DNA of 64,000 nt from assembly GCF_024054175.1 (NCBI RefSeq), contig NZ_JAMXLA010000001.1, forward strand, positions 3,380,140 through 3,444,139. The letters are read 5' to 3'. The DNA comes from Flavobacterium sp. NRK1. GTDB taxonomy: Bacteria; Bacteroidota; Bacteroidia; Flavobacteriales; Flavobacteriaceae. A program made the position numbers and the translations under genes. Positions 1-8,156 of the stretch are shown piece by piece; the first letter of the stretch is position 1; each line of letters opens with the position of its first letter. The notes under the pieces are model-generated. The model saw nothing but the letters and a program-made list of their open reading frames with translations. It was not told where the DNA came from and made no database searches.

Positions 1-1041
1 ACGGTGTAAAAAGTTGTCGAGCTTATTCTTGATAAAATCATTAACAAATGTACGCACTGTGGGTGCATCCGGGCCCATATCTGTGGAGCCGAGTTTCGTT
101 TTGGTCTGTGATTCAAAAACAGGTTCCTCAACCTTGATACTTATGGCACTGACAATTGACTTACGAATATCAGATGCTTCAAAGTTTTTATTATAAAACT
201 CTTTTATAGTTCTAACTATAGCCTCACGGAAAGCCCCTAAGTGAGTACCTCCCTGTGTTGTATTCTGTCCGTTAACGAAAGAATAGTACTCCTCACTATA
301 TTGCGTTTTACTGTGAGTCATAGCTATTTCAATATCCTCATCTTTAAGATGGATAATAGGATATATCCTGTCATCTTCGCTAATGGTTTCGGCGAGCAGG
401 TCTTTAAGTCCGTCTTCGCTAAAGTATTTTTCACCGTTATAAATTATTGTAAGCCCTGTATTCAGGTAACAATAATTTTTGAGCATTTTAATAATATACT
501 CATTACGGTATTTATAGTTTTTAAAAATAGCTTCATCAGCCGTAAAGGTTACTTTTGTTCCTTTACGCTTGCTGGTTTCAGTCTGTTCTTCTTCACTTGT
601 AAGATTACCTGCTGAAAATTCGGCAGCTTTTATAAGGCCATCCCTTACAGACTCTACACGGAAATAGTTAGACAATGCATTTACCGCCTTTGTACCGACA
701 CCGTTAAGACCTACTGACTTTTTAAATGCTTTTGAATCGTATTTACCACCGGTATTCATTTTAGATACTACATCTACAACTTTACCCAGGGGAATACCAC
801 GGCCAAAGTCGCGAACACTTACGGTTTTATCTTTAAGGGTAACTTCAATAGTTTTTCCGGTACCCATAACAAACTCATCAATAGAGTTATCAATAACCTC
901 TTTTATAAGGATATAGATACCATCATCAGGAGATGAACCATCCCCCAGCTTACCGATGTACATACCCGGACGCATACGGATATGTTCCTTCCAGTCGAGT
1001 GAACGGATGTTATCTTCAGTGTACTGATTCTGCTCCAGCAT
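1..1041 (-). CDS. parE: DNA topoisomerase IV subunit B (ParE), 5' part, cut by window edge
   Basis: Type IIA topoisomerase ATPase subunit, which powers decatenation of daughter chromosomes together with ParC. The frame is open from the ATG at 1041 (complement) to base 1, giving 347 codons without a stop; the rest lies outside the window. Visible GHKL ATPase features are [13 protein letters not shown] near residues 23-35, the EVIDNSIDE helix, DFGRGIPLG and [14 protein letters not shown]. The N-terminus ([17 protein letters not shown]) and the long ATP lid resemble flavobacterial ParE more than GyrB, which in this group reads RMRPSMYIGD and GLHHLVYEVVDNS. The choice of ParE over GyrB is from recalled family sequences. 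It is transcribed leftwards, away from the rest of the window. Confidence 0.9.
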   Translation of the reverse strand, partial: MLEQNQYTEDNIRSLDWKEHIRMRPGMYIGKLGDGSSPDDGIYILIKEVIDNSIDEFVMGTGKTIEVTLKDKTVSVRDFGRGIPLGKVVDVVSKMNTGGKYDSKAFKKSVGLNGVGTKAVNALSNYFRVESVRDGLIKAAEFSAGNLTSEEEQTETSKRKGTKVTFTADEAIFKNYKYRNEYIIKMLKNYCYLNTGLTIIYNGEKYFSEDGLKDLLAETISEDDRIYPIIHLKDEDIEIAMTHSKTQYSEEYYSFVNGQNTTQGGTHLGAFREAIVRTIKEFYNKNFEASDIRKSIVSAISIKVEEPVFESQTKTKLGSTDMGPDAPTVRTFVNDFIKNKLDNFLHR

Positions 1042-1143
1042 AAAATTTATGGATTTTCTGCTAATGTAGCATTTCTGCGGAAAAAAAGAAAGCCGTAAGA
1101 CAGAAACTTATCAATACTGAGAGAAAGTCTGTTTAATTACATT

Positions 1144-2127
1144 TTATGCTTTATTTATCTTGTAAGACGCAACGGACTTTTGATTAATATAGATTGTTAA
1201 TGTTCCTACAGATTTACTGTTTAAAGGAATACTAAACGTAGCAATATCACCTTTTTTATCAGGATTTACCTCTTTAAAAATCCTGTCCCTGCTAAATGCA
1301 TAAAATATGTTATCGCCAGGCTGCAGATTTTTTATTTTAAAAACAATATTTTCAGAAGAAGCAGCTTTAAAAATGCCCTCTTTAGGAGTTATAAACTCAT
1401 AGTCTCCTAAAAGATAATTGCCATAATACAATGGCAGATTTGCAAAATCCTGTTCCGTTTTATCTGTTAATAACCATTTTTTATCATCAGGAAAATGGTT
1501 TAAAAAGAAGACATCCGGATCACTGAAAAAGTATTTATCATTAAATTTAAATACAAATTCAGGTTTCTCTCCTACAACAGTACCTGCCGCAAAGGTTGCA
1601 TCCAGTAACTTCCACTCACCTCTTATTTTAACTGCATTCCATGCATGATCACTTGCTACCGGCGCTTTACCAATGTGAGCAGGATGAGACTTAGATGATC
1701 CCGGAATTATTACAGCTTCCAAACCCAATTTATCTGCAACTACAGCAAATAAAGTAGAATATCCCTGACACACACCTTTTTTTGATTTTAAAGTCTTTTG
1801 AGCTAACTCCTGCTTCATTGCTTTTTGCTTAAGCTCTTTTTCTTCCTGAGTTCTAAAAGAGTAAGCTACAGGGCGTTCATTAACACCATAAGCAGCATAA
1901 TCATATTTAATATTAGTTGCAATCCATGTAAAGACAGCACGTGCTTTTTCATCATCACGGGTAAAATCTTTAGCTATCCGTTCAGCCAGCTTATCAGTAG
2001 ATGAAAAAGATCCCGCATATGTTTTTACAATATTATCCACTTTTGCATAATCCTGGGCTTGCGCCGAAAAATCCAAGAACAAAAACAGTAAAAGAAAGAG
2101 ATTGAATGTTTTAGTTATATTTCTCAT
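1144..2127 (-). CDS. secreted transglutaminase-like domain protein
   Basis: Exported protein of 327 residues with a signal peptide ending near AQAQD (residues 1-25). It has a transglutaminase/protease-like (cysteine protease superfamily) core. The three catalytic positions are present and in order: Cys120 in KKGVCQGYS, His161 in DHAWNAVKI and Asp176 in WKLLDATF. The C-terminal ~100 residues look like a beta-sandwich extension. Proteins of this type in Bacteroidota are usually periplasmic or surface peptidase-like enzymes; the substrate cannot be read from the sequence. It is separated from parE and from the next upstream gene by about 80-100 bases, so it is probably its own unit. Confidence 0.8.
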   Translation of the reverse strand: MRNITKTFNLFLLLFLFLDFSAQAQDYAKVDNIVKTYAGSFSSTDKLAERIAKDFTRDDEKARAVFTWIATNIKYDYAAYGVNERPVAYSFRTQEEKELKQKAMKQELAQKTLKSKKGVCQGYSTLFAVVADKLGLEAVIIPGSSKSHPAHIGKAPVASDHAWNAVKIRGEWKLLDATFAAGTVVGEKPEFVFKFNDKYFFSDPDVFFLNHFPDDKKWLLTDKTEQDFANLPLYYGNYLLGDYEFITPKEGIFKAASSENIVFKIKNLQPGDNIFYAFSRDRIFKEVNPDKKGDIATFSIPLNSKSVGTLTIYINQKSVASYKINKA

Positions 2128-2208
2128 AATGAGATAATATTCAAGAATCTTGCCAATTTTGACATATAGAAATCAGAGAGTAACAAAGTATTTACAAAAT
2201 GAACTTCA

Positions 2209-2892
2209 CTACTCATAATGACAAAAAATTCCTTTATCGTAAACTGTCCATAAAGCCGCTTTTTGATGTCCCGCCTTCAGGCAATTATTAGCCCAGGTAT
2301 TACAGGTATAAAATAAGCTATACCTTCCTTTGCCTTCATAAAAAGCATCATACTTGCCATAGCTACGGTTAGCTATCCATTGTACATGGTCATCTTTATC
2401 CAAAAGAAAACTATCTTCAATATACTTTACCATATCCTGGTAGTCTTTTTTACTTATAGTAACCTTTACACAATCATTATCTTCAACAACAGTATTATAA
2501 AAGCGGGTGTGCATGGCAGATGTACCCATGTAAAAAGCTGCTTTAGCGGCCGTACTAGCTTTTAAATCACTCCATTCAGGCGTTTCTAAATAAAAACCTT
2601 TATCTCCCCAACCAAAGGCTACATAACGCATAAGACTATCTTTAGATGTAGTCTGTTCGTATAAGATTTCTTTCGTCCAGTCTTTTACCTCATTCTTAAC
2701 AGGAACAAGTATATCAGTATGTACACCGTTGGAGTTAATGTATATAGTTACATCATCACCCTTTTCAGGATTAGAATTTACAGTTATATGTGACAGAATA
2801 AGTATTGCGATAACATACACAACAAGAAATAGCAATATACCAAGCACGAGTCTGCCTGAGAATTTTAAAACCTGTTTGAGTTTATTATTCAT
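2209..2892 (-). CDS. TIGR02117/DUF2459 family membrane-anchored protein
   Basis: 227 residues, with one N-terminal membrane segment (about residues 13-35, rich in L, V and I) followed by an extracytoplasmic domain. Motifs recalled from the DUF2459 (TIGR02117) family are SNGVHTDILVPV, the FGWGDKGFYLETPEWSDLK block and the C-terminal YNTCNTWANNCLKAG-like stretch (here YTCNTWANNCL). The conserved His/Cys/Asn pattern suggests an NlpC/P60-like papain fold, but no activity is established. The start overlaps the end of the upstream FMN reductase gene by 8 bases, so the two are probably co-translated. Confidence 0.75.
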   Translation of the reverse strand: MNNKLKQVLKFSGRLVLGILLFLVVYVIAILILSHITVNSNPEKGDDVTIYINSNGVHTDILVPVKNEVKDWTKEILYEQTTSKDSLMRYVAFGWGDKGFYLETPEWSDLKASTAAKAAFYMGTSAMHTRFYNTVVEDNDCVKVTISKKDYQDMVKYIEDSFLLDKDDHVQWIANRSYGKYDAFYEGKGRYSLFYTCNTWANNCLKAGHQKAALWTVYDKGIFCHYE

Positions 2893-3415
2893 ACTCGAAA
2901 TTGCGTATAATTTCCTTTAACGCATTATCAAGTTCTTTATTTGATATATTACCTCTACTTTCATCAAAATTCTCTTTAAATGAAGGTAAGGAAAAAGTAG
3001 CTTTAATATTACCTCCATACCATTTCATACTTATCTGAGCTGCTTCCAGCGCACTGGCACCACCTCTTTTGCCAGGTGAAGCAGATAGCAAGAGCATTGG
3101 CGTATTATTGAAAACCAATTTCTTTTGACGTGATGCCCAGTCATATATATTTTTAAAAGCAGCCGTCATACCTCCGTTGTGCTCAGCAACGGAAATAACC
3201 AATACATCAGCCCACTCAATTTTCTCGTAAAAATCCTTAGCAATAGGAGGTTGTCCTATTAACTTTTCACGATCAACACTAAACAATGGTAATTCATAAT
3301 CATTCAAGTCAAGTATTTCAATTTCATCGGCATTAAAAAGAGATGCAGCATAGGTAGCAAGCTTCTTATTAATCGAATTTCTACTGCTGCTTCCACCAAA
3401 GGCTAATATTTTCAT
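2885..3415 (-). CDS. NAD(P)H-dependent FMN reductase-family flavoprotein
   Basis: 176 residues, flavodoxin-like fold. The N-terminal phosphate-binding loop FGGSSSRNSINKKLA (residues 6-20) matches the GSxRxxSxN pattern of NADPH-dependent FMN/azo reductases. ISVAEHNGGMTAAFKNIYDW and the glycine-rich SPGKRGGASAL segment complete the flavin pocket. Likely reaction: NAD(P)H-dependent reduction of FMN or quinone-like acceptors in the cytoplasm; the true acceptor is unknown. It is the first gene of a two-gene minus-strand unit with the TIGR02117 protein (8-base overlap). Confidence 0.85.
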   Translation of the reverse strand: MKILAFGGSSSRNSINKKLATYAASLFNADEIEILDLNDYELPLFSVDREKLIGQPPIAKDFYEKIEWADVLVISVAEHNGGMTAAFKNIYDWASRQKKLVFNNTPMLLLSASPGKRGGASALEAAQISMKWYGGNIKATFSLPSFKENFDESRGNISNKELDNALKEIIRNFEYE

Positions 3416-3460
3416 AAGTTATTTGTTGGTTAAAAGATAAAAATACTAATTATTAATAAA

Positions 3461-3487
3461 AAAGCCCTACAATTTTGCAGGGCTTTA
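3461..3487 (-). terminator. intrinsic terminator of ychF
   Basis: Inverted repeat AAGCCCT (3462-3468) / AGGGCTT (3479-3485). On the minus strand the hairpin is followed by a run of T (complement of the A-run at 3457-3463). It lies 27 bases past the ychF stop. Confidence 0.8.
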
Positions 3488-3513
3488 ATATATCAGTATT
3501 CAGTATAAAAAAT

Positions 3514-4608
3514 TTACACGTTAAATCTAAAGTGCATTACATCACCATCTTTAACTATATATTCTTTTCCTTCTACGCGAAGTTTACCTGCCTCTTTTAC
3601 TTTAGCTTCTGTACCAAAAGTAACGTAGTCATTATAAGCGATAACCTCTGCACGAATAAATCCTTTTTCAAAATCAGTATGTATAACACCTGCTGCCTGT
3701 GGTGCAGTGTCACCAATATTAATTGTCCATGCACGAACTTCTTTAACACCTGCTGTAAAATACGTTTGTAAGTTTAATAGCTTATACGCAGACCTTATCA
3801 GTGAAGAAGCTCCCGGTTCTGTAAGGCCAAGGTCTTCAAGAAACATCTTACGCTCTTCATAGGTTTCAAGCTCAGTAATATCTGCTTCAGTACCTACAGC
3901 AAGAAACATTACTTCTGCATTTTCATCTTTCACAAGTTCACGAACCTGATCTACATATTTGTTACCGGTTGCAGCAGCACTTTCATCTACATTACAAACA
4001 TACAATACAGGTTTAGTAGTGATAAGCTGAAAGCTATCCATCAACTCTTCTTCATCGTGATTTTGAGGCACAACTGTTCTTGCAGATTTTGCCTGTAACA
4101 ATGCATCTTTTATTCTTTCTAACAATCCTGCTTCTACCTGAGCTTCCTTATTACCTGTTTTAGCAGTTTTTTTAGCCTTTTCCAGGCGTTTTTCTACTGT
4201 TTCAAGATCTTTAAGCTGAAGTTCAATATCTATCGTTTCTTTATCACGGATTGGGTTTACACTCCCATCAACGTGAACAATATTATCATTATCAAAACAA
4301 CGTAATACGTGAATGATAGCATTACATTCCCTGATATTACCTAAAAACTGGTTACCAAGTCCCTCCCCCTTACTTGCTCCTTTTACAAGTCCGGCAATAT
4401 CTACAATATCAACAGTTGCAGGCTGCACACGCTCCGGTTTAACCAGCTCTTCCAGTTTTTCGAGCCTCGGGTCTGGTACGTTTACCACACCTATATTAGG
4501 CTCAATAGTACAAAACGGAAAGTTAGCGCTCTGTGCTTTAGCATTAGACAAACAATTAAAAAGTGTCGATTTACCTACGTTTGGTAATCCTACTATACCT
4601 GCTTTCAT
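3514..4608 (-). CDS. ychF: redox-regulated ATPase YchF (OLA1 family)
   Basis: 364 residues, full family length. Walker A is GLPNVGKS at residues 7-14 and switch/Walker B is DIAGLVKGASKGEGLGNQFL. YchF is an Obg-related NTPase that prefers ATP and binds ribosomes. A coiled-coil insertion lies around residues 120-180 (K/E-rich) and the C-terminal TGS domain ends in VKDGDVMHFRFNV. It is a single gene with its own terminator at 3461-3487. A -7-like element TATATTTG lies on the minus strand at 4638-4631, about 22 bases before the start. Confidence 0.96.
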   Translation of the reverse strand: MKAGIVGLPNVGKSTLFNCLSNAKAQSANFPFCTIEPNIGVVNVPDPRLEKLEELVKPERVQPATVDIVDIAGLVKGASKGEGLGNQFLGNIRECNAIIHVLRCFDNDNIVHVDGSVNPIRDKETIDIELQLKDLETVEKRLEKAKKTAKTGNKEAQVEAGLLERIKDALLQAKSARTVVPQNHDEEELMDSFQLITTKPVLYVCNVDESAAATGNKYVDQVRELVKDENAEVMFLAVGTEADITELETYEERKMFLEDLGLTEPGASSLIRSAYKLLNLQTYFTAGVKEVRAWTINIGDTAPQAAGVIHTDFEKGFIRAEVIAYNDYVTFGTEAKVKEAGKLRVEGKEYIVKDGDVMHFRFNV

Positions 4609-4630
4609 GAATTGGCTTTTTTTGAGGGTG

Positions 4631-4638
4631 CAAATATA
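4631..4638 (-). promoter_or_regulatory. Bacteroidota -7 element upstream of ychF
   Basis: The minus strand reads TATATTTG, a full TAnnTTTG match, ending 22 bases before the ychF ATG. No well-spaced -33 TTG is evident, so this is a partial promoter call. Confidence 0.45.
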
Positions 4639-4646
4639 TAATTTTT

Positions 4647-4689
4647 AGTCTAAAGTCTAAAGCCCAAAGTTGTAAAGTCTAAAGCCCAA
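4647..4689. repeat. short direct repeats between ychF and the next gene
   Basis: A 16-base unit AAAGTCTAAAGCCCAA occurs at 4652-4667 and again, identically, at 4674-4689. An extra partial AGTCTAAAG copy lies at 4647-4655. The repeats are noncoding and A/G-skewed. Confidence 0.7.
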
Positions 4690-4750
4690 CTATAATGAAG
4701 GGTAATATCACAAACTTAACTTTACCAATACTTTATGTTTTTATACAAAC

Positions 4751-4777
4751 TTGTTTAACATACAGGCTGTAATTTTG
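4751..4777 (+). promoter_or_regulatory. Bacteroidota-type promoter (TTG-N16-TAATTTTG)
   Basis: TTG at 4751-4753 and TAATTTTG at 4770-4777 match the -33/-7 pattern described for Flavobacterium and Bacteroides. The ATG of the downstream secreted protein is at 4809, leaving a leader of roughly 25 bases. Confidence 0.55.
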
Positions 4778-4808
4778 TTATGAGTAATAATCTAAAATAA
4801 CAAAAGTC

Positions 4809-5336
4809 ATGAAAAATATTGCAGTAATTATAATGCTTGCTTTAAGCTTATCGCTTAATGCGCAGGTTAATAAGAACGTCACGGAAGAAACAAAGACAAC
4901 TAAAGTGACTGTTAATGACGGATCAAGTCCAAAAACACTTACCAAAACTGAAAAAAGAGCGGCTAAACAGGATATAGAATTAAAAGATGCCGAATCTAAA
5001 AAACTAAATAAAGATGTAAAACCAACTCCTGTAAAGGTTACAGCCACTACTACAGTTTCAGGTGATGGCGTACCAACACAAATAAACCGTTCATCTTTTT
5101 ATACCATGAATGGCGAAAGATATCAGTTTGTAAGTGATAAAATGGGATACAAAATAGCCTCACCGGACAATGTAAGCTATGGAGTACTTAGAAAAACGTC
5201 TAACAACAACTACATTTATAAAACAAAAGACAGAACATCTGTTGGTTATTTTGATGCTGATGGGAATTTTGTAGTTGAAACTTATGATGAAAATGCAGAT
5301 GGTATTACTGTAGAAACTTATAAAAAAGCTGAATAA
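4809..5336 (+). CDS. small secreted protein, function unknown
   Basis: 175 residues with a signal peptide (MKNIAVIIMLALSLSLNAQ). A charged, Thr/Lys-rich middle segment (about 22-75; TKTEKRAAKQD) looks disordered. A C-terminal part (about 90-170) is rich in Y, V and D, with motifs such as MNGERYQFVSDKMGYK and VGYFDADGNFVVETYDENADG that suggest a small beta domain. No family is recognised. It has its own promoter at 4751-4777 and converges on the ferredoxin gene, with a shared hairpin terminator between them. It is probably periplasmic or surface exposed. Confidence 0.75.
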   Translation: MKNIAVIIMLALSLSLNAQVNKNVTEETKTTKVTVNDGSSPKTLTKTEKRAAKQDIELKDAESKKLNKDVKPTPVKVTATTTVSGDGVPTQINRSSFYTMNGERYQFVSDKMGYKIASPDNVSYGVLRKTSNNNYIYKTKDRTSVGYFDADGNFVVETYDENADGITVETYKKAE

Positions 5337-5358
5337 AAATACAATTGCTATGAAAATA

Positions 5359-5388
5359 AAAAATCCTGAGTTTAAACTCAGGATTTTT
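5359..5388. terminator. bidirectional terminator between secreted protein and ferredoxin
   Basis: Near-perfect palindrome around AAATCCTGAGTTT / AAACTCAGGATTT, flanked by A-runs on the left and T-runs on the right. It can therefore serve both convergent genes. Confidence 0.85.
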
Positions 5389-5394
5389 TTATGT

Positions 5395-5748
5395 TTATTC
5401 ATCTCCGTGTAAAAAAGCCTGCCTGTTAAGCAGCGTTTCTTCACTCTCAACATGGTTATCGTCGGGCACACAACAATCTACCGGGCAAACTGCTGCACAT
5501 TGAGGCTCATCATGAAAACCTTTACATTCTGTACATTTATCAGGCACTATATAATAAATATCATCTGATATAGGAGTGCGTGGCTCTTCGCTGTCTACTT
5601 CTTCTCCGGATGGTAATACAACCCTGCCACGAAGGCTGGTACCATCTTTATACCTCCAGTCATCGGCTCCTTCATATATAGCCGTATTTGGACATTCAGG
5701 CTCACAGGCCCCACAGTTAATACATTCGTCTGTTATAATGATTGCCAT
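5395..5748 (-). CDS. 2x[4Fe-4S] ferredoxin
   Basis: 117 residues, cytoplasmic electron carrier. The first cluster motif is Cys9, Cys12, Cys15 (CINCGAC) with Cys19. The second has Cys72 and Cys75, a longer gap, then Cys84 and Cys88, followed by an additional Cys92-Cys93. The loop between the first two cysteines and the third in cluster II, plus a C-terminal tail, is typical of the Alvin-type bacterial ferredoxins. Acidic composition fits a redox shuttle. It is divergent from the acyl-CoA reductase gene, with about 45-70 bases between starts depending on the reductase start used; from memory this arrangement is conserved in flavobacteria. Confidence 0.93.
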   Translation of the reverse strand: MAIIITDECINCGACEPECPNTAIYEGADDWRYKDGTSLRGRVVLPSGEEVDSEEPRTPISDDIYYIVPDKCTECKGFHDEPQCAAVCPVDCCVPDDNHVESEETLLNRQAFLHGDE

Positions 5749-5819
5749 AGCGTATCTTAGTATTTAAAAGCTTAAATTTGCAACAAAATTACATGCAAAT
5801 CCATTCATACGCAAACATA

Positions 5820-6878
5820 ATGACGTTAACGAAAAGAAAAAACGCTTTTATTGAGCTTGGAAAGTTTTTGAGCCAGTTTCATCTGGATAACAGCCAGCCA
5901 AAAAATGATGTGCTACATAATGATAATTTTTTCAGCAAAATGCTGGATTTGATACAGCAATCTAAATCACATAATGGCTGGTATACTGAAGAACAGGTTA
6001 TTTTTGCCCTTCAATCATGGGCGGAAGCTTTAACACCTGAAAACCTTGACAACTGGTTAAGAAATTATACTTTAGATAATATAGAGCCTAAAACTGTTGG
6101 GCTGGTACTGGCAGGAAATATACCATTGGTCGGTTTTCATGACTTTTTATCGGTACTTATAACCGGTCATAAAGCATTAATAAAAACATCAGGCAACGAT
6201 CAGCATTTATTGCCATTCCTATCAAAATACCTTATCGCAACTGAGCCTGAATTTAAAGATTTTATATTTTTTACTGAGGGTAAGCTTGAAAATTTTGATG
6301 CCGTTATAGCTACCGGAAGTAATAATACTGCCCGTTACTTTGAATATTACTTTCAAAACAAACCTTCCATTATTCGTAAAAACAGAAATTCAGCAGCCAT
6401 ACTTACGGGTAATGAAACCAAAGAAGACTTAATAGGACTTGGAGAAGATATTTTCCGTTATTTTGGTTTAGGCTGCCGTAATGTTTCTAAATTATTTGTA
6501 CCGAAAGGATATGACTTCAAGGATTTTTTTGAAGCAATGTATGAATATAAAGATGTTATTCATTATGAAAAATACGCTAACAATTATGATTATAATAAAG
6601 CTGTTTTTTTAATGAGTAATTTTAAATTACTTGATAATGAATTTCTTACTATAAAAGAAGATTCCGGGTATGCCTCCCCTATCTCCAGCGTATTTTATGA
6701 GTTTTATGAGGATTTAAATACTTTAAAGCAAAAGCTGGAAGATGATCATGAACAGCTTCAGTGTGTTGTGAGTAATAATTTAACTCCAGATAGTATTCCT
6801 TTTGGTCAAACTCAAAAACCAGGATTGTTAGATTACGCCGATAATGTAGATACAATTGCATTTTTATCAAAAATATAG
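5820..6878 (+). CDS. LuxC-like acyl-CoA reductase
   Basis: About 352 residues from the ATG at 5820. An upstream ATG at 5793 would add nine residues, and the frame can be read back to a TTG at 5778. MTLTKRKNAFIELGKFLSQF is the usual N-terminus recalled for flavobacterial members, so 5820 is preferred. It belongs to the LuxC/aldehyde dehydrogenase superfamily: acyl-CoA (or acyl-enzyme) + NADPH to aldehyde. VLAGNIPLVGFHDFLSVL is the cofactor-binding block and Cys219 in GLGCRNVSKLF is the probable acyl-accepting residue. No luxAB/luxD-like genes are near, so light production is not suggested. It is followed 78 bases later by serC in the same direction. Confidence 0.82.
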   Translation: MTLTKRKNAFIELGKFLSQFHLDNSQPKNDVLHNDNFFSKMLDLIQQSKSHNGWYTEEQVIFALQSWAEALTPENLDNWLRNYTLDNIEPKTVGLVLAGNIPLVGFHDFLSVLITGHKALIKTSGNDQHLLPFLSKYLIATEPEFKDFIFFTEGKLENFDAVIATGSNNTARYFEYYFQNKPSIIRKNRNSAAILTGNETKEDLIGLGEDIFRYFGLGCRNVSKLFVPKGYDFKDFFEAMYEYKDVIHYEKYANNYDYNKAVFLMSNFKLLDNEFLTIKEDSGYASPISSVFYEFYEDLNTLKQKLEDDHEQLQCVVSNNLTPDSIPFGQTQKPGLLDYADNVDTIAFLSKI

Positions 6879-6956
6879 CAGAATTATTTATAATTTTTCT
6901 TGCTGTTATTCGGGCTTTAATTAGGAAATTTGCAATACCAAAATTCATCTCATTCC

Positions 6957-8033
6957 ATGAAAAAACATAATTTCAGCGCAGGACCATCTATCCTGCCTCA
7001 GGAAGTTTTCGAAAAAGCTGCACAGGCTGTATTAGAATTCAATAACTCAGGCCTTTCCTTACTTGAAATTTCTCACCGAAGCAAAGATTTTGTAGCGGTA
7101 ATGGAAGAAGCCCGCGCCCTGGCATTAGAACTTTTAGGACTTACAAGTAAAGGCTATCAGGCACTTTTTCTTTCCGGAGGAGCAAGTCTTGAATTCTTAA
7201 GAGTTCCCTATAACCTTATGACGCAACATGGCAAAGCAGCTTACCTTGACACAGGAACATGGGCTGCTGGTGCTATAAAAGAAGCCAGACAATTTGGCGA
7301 TACAGTTGTTGTAGCATCATCTAAACCTGATAATTATACTTATATACCAAAAGATTATGCAATTCCTGCTGATGCAGACTATTTTCACTGCACAAGCAAC
7401 AATACCATATTCGGAACGCAAATGCATAGTTTTCCTGAAATAGGAATACCTGTTGTATGTGATATGAGTTCTGATATTTTTTCACGCCAGCTTGACTTTT
7501 CAAAATTTGACATTATCTATGCCGGAGCACAAAAAAATATGGGACCTGCCGGTACCACACTAATTGTAATTAGAGAAGAAATTCTTGGTAAAACAGGCAG
7601 ACAAATACCTTCAATACTTGATTATAAGCAGCATATAGACAAAGAAAGTATGTATAATACTCCTTCAGTATTTGCTGTTTATACTTCTTACCTTACTTTA
7701 CAATGGTTAAAAAATAATGGCGGGATAGCTGCAATGGAAAAGAAAAATGATGCAAAAGCCAAGCTCCTTTATAATGAAATAGACCGTAACCCGTTATTTA
7801 AAGGCACTGCAAAACCGGAAGACCGTTCTAAAATGAATGTTACATTTTTACTAAAAGATGAAACACATACAGAGCAGTTTGATAAAATATGGAAAGCTAA
7901 AGGTATAAGCGGCCTTAACGGGCATCGTTCTGTAGGTGGTTATCGCGCATCTATATATAATGCAATGCCAATAAAAAGCGTACAGGTTTTAGTAGATGCA
8001 ATGCAGGAATTAGAAAAAACTGTTCTGCAGTAG
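6957..8033 (+). CDS. serC: phosphoserine aminotransferase
   Basis: 358 residues, start at ATG 6957 (MKKHNFSAGPSILP, the canonical SerC N-terminus); the frame is open upstream to 6930 without a better start. It transfers an amino group from glutamate to 3-phosphohydroxypyruvate, giving phosphoserine, with PLP. The PLP lysine is Lys193 in YAGAQKNMGPAGT. FLSGGASLEF and the C-terminal GLNGHRSVGGYRASIYNAM are the phosphate and PLP pocket motifs. It is followed by a serA-like gene, which provides the preceding step of serine synthesis. A separate tandem repeat lies in the gap between the two. Confidence 0.97.
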   Translation: MKKHNFSAGPSILPQEVFEKAAQAVLEFNNSGLSLLEISHRSKDFVAVMEEARALALELLGLTSKGYQALFLSGGASLEFLRVPYNLMTQHGKAAYLDTGTWAAGAIKEARQFGDTVVVASSKPDNYTYIPKDYAIPADADYFHCTSNNTIFGTQMHSFPEIGIPVVCDMSSDIFSRQLDFSKFDIIYAGAQKNMGPAGTTLIVIREEILGKTGRQIPSILDYKQHIDKESMYNTPSVFAVYTSYLTLQWLKNNGGIAAMEKKNDAKAKLLYNEIDRNPLFKGTAKPEDRSKMNVTFLLKDETHTEQFDKIWKAKGISGLNGHRSVGGYRASIYNAMPIKSVQVLVDAMQELEKTVLQ

Positions 8034-8052
8034 TGGGACACTAAGTCGCTTC

Positions 8053-8112
8053 ACTAACTAACTAACTAACTAAATAACTAACTAAATAACTAACTAAATA
8101 ACTAACTGAATA
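8053..8112. repeat. 12-bp tandem repeat (about five units) between serC and serA
   Basis: Units: ACTAACTAACTA (8053-8064), then three exact ACTAACTAAATA copies (8065-8100), then ACTAACTGAATA (8101-8112). It is itself built from a CTAA tetranucleotide. TAA stops fall in all three forward frames. It begins 20 bases after the serC stop and ends 44 bases before the next start. Confidence 0.9.
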
Positions 8113-8156
8113 TAATATGGTTGGAAACTTTAAGTTCATCCATCCTTAAATTTTAA

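Noticed and set aside
1..1041. gyrB
   Set aside because: The N-terminal wording fits ParE better than GyrB as recalled for flavobacteria; the missing C-terminal part prevents full proof.
5820..6878. lux bioluminescence operon because of the LuxC-like reductase
   Set aside because: No luxA, luxB, luxD or luxE homologue nearby; the context is ferredoxin and serine biosynthesis.
8053..8112. CRISPR-like array
   Set aside because: Units are contiguous 12-mers with no spacers, and no cas genes are nearby.
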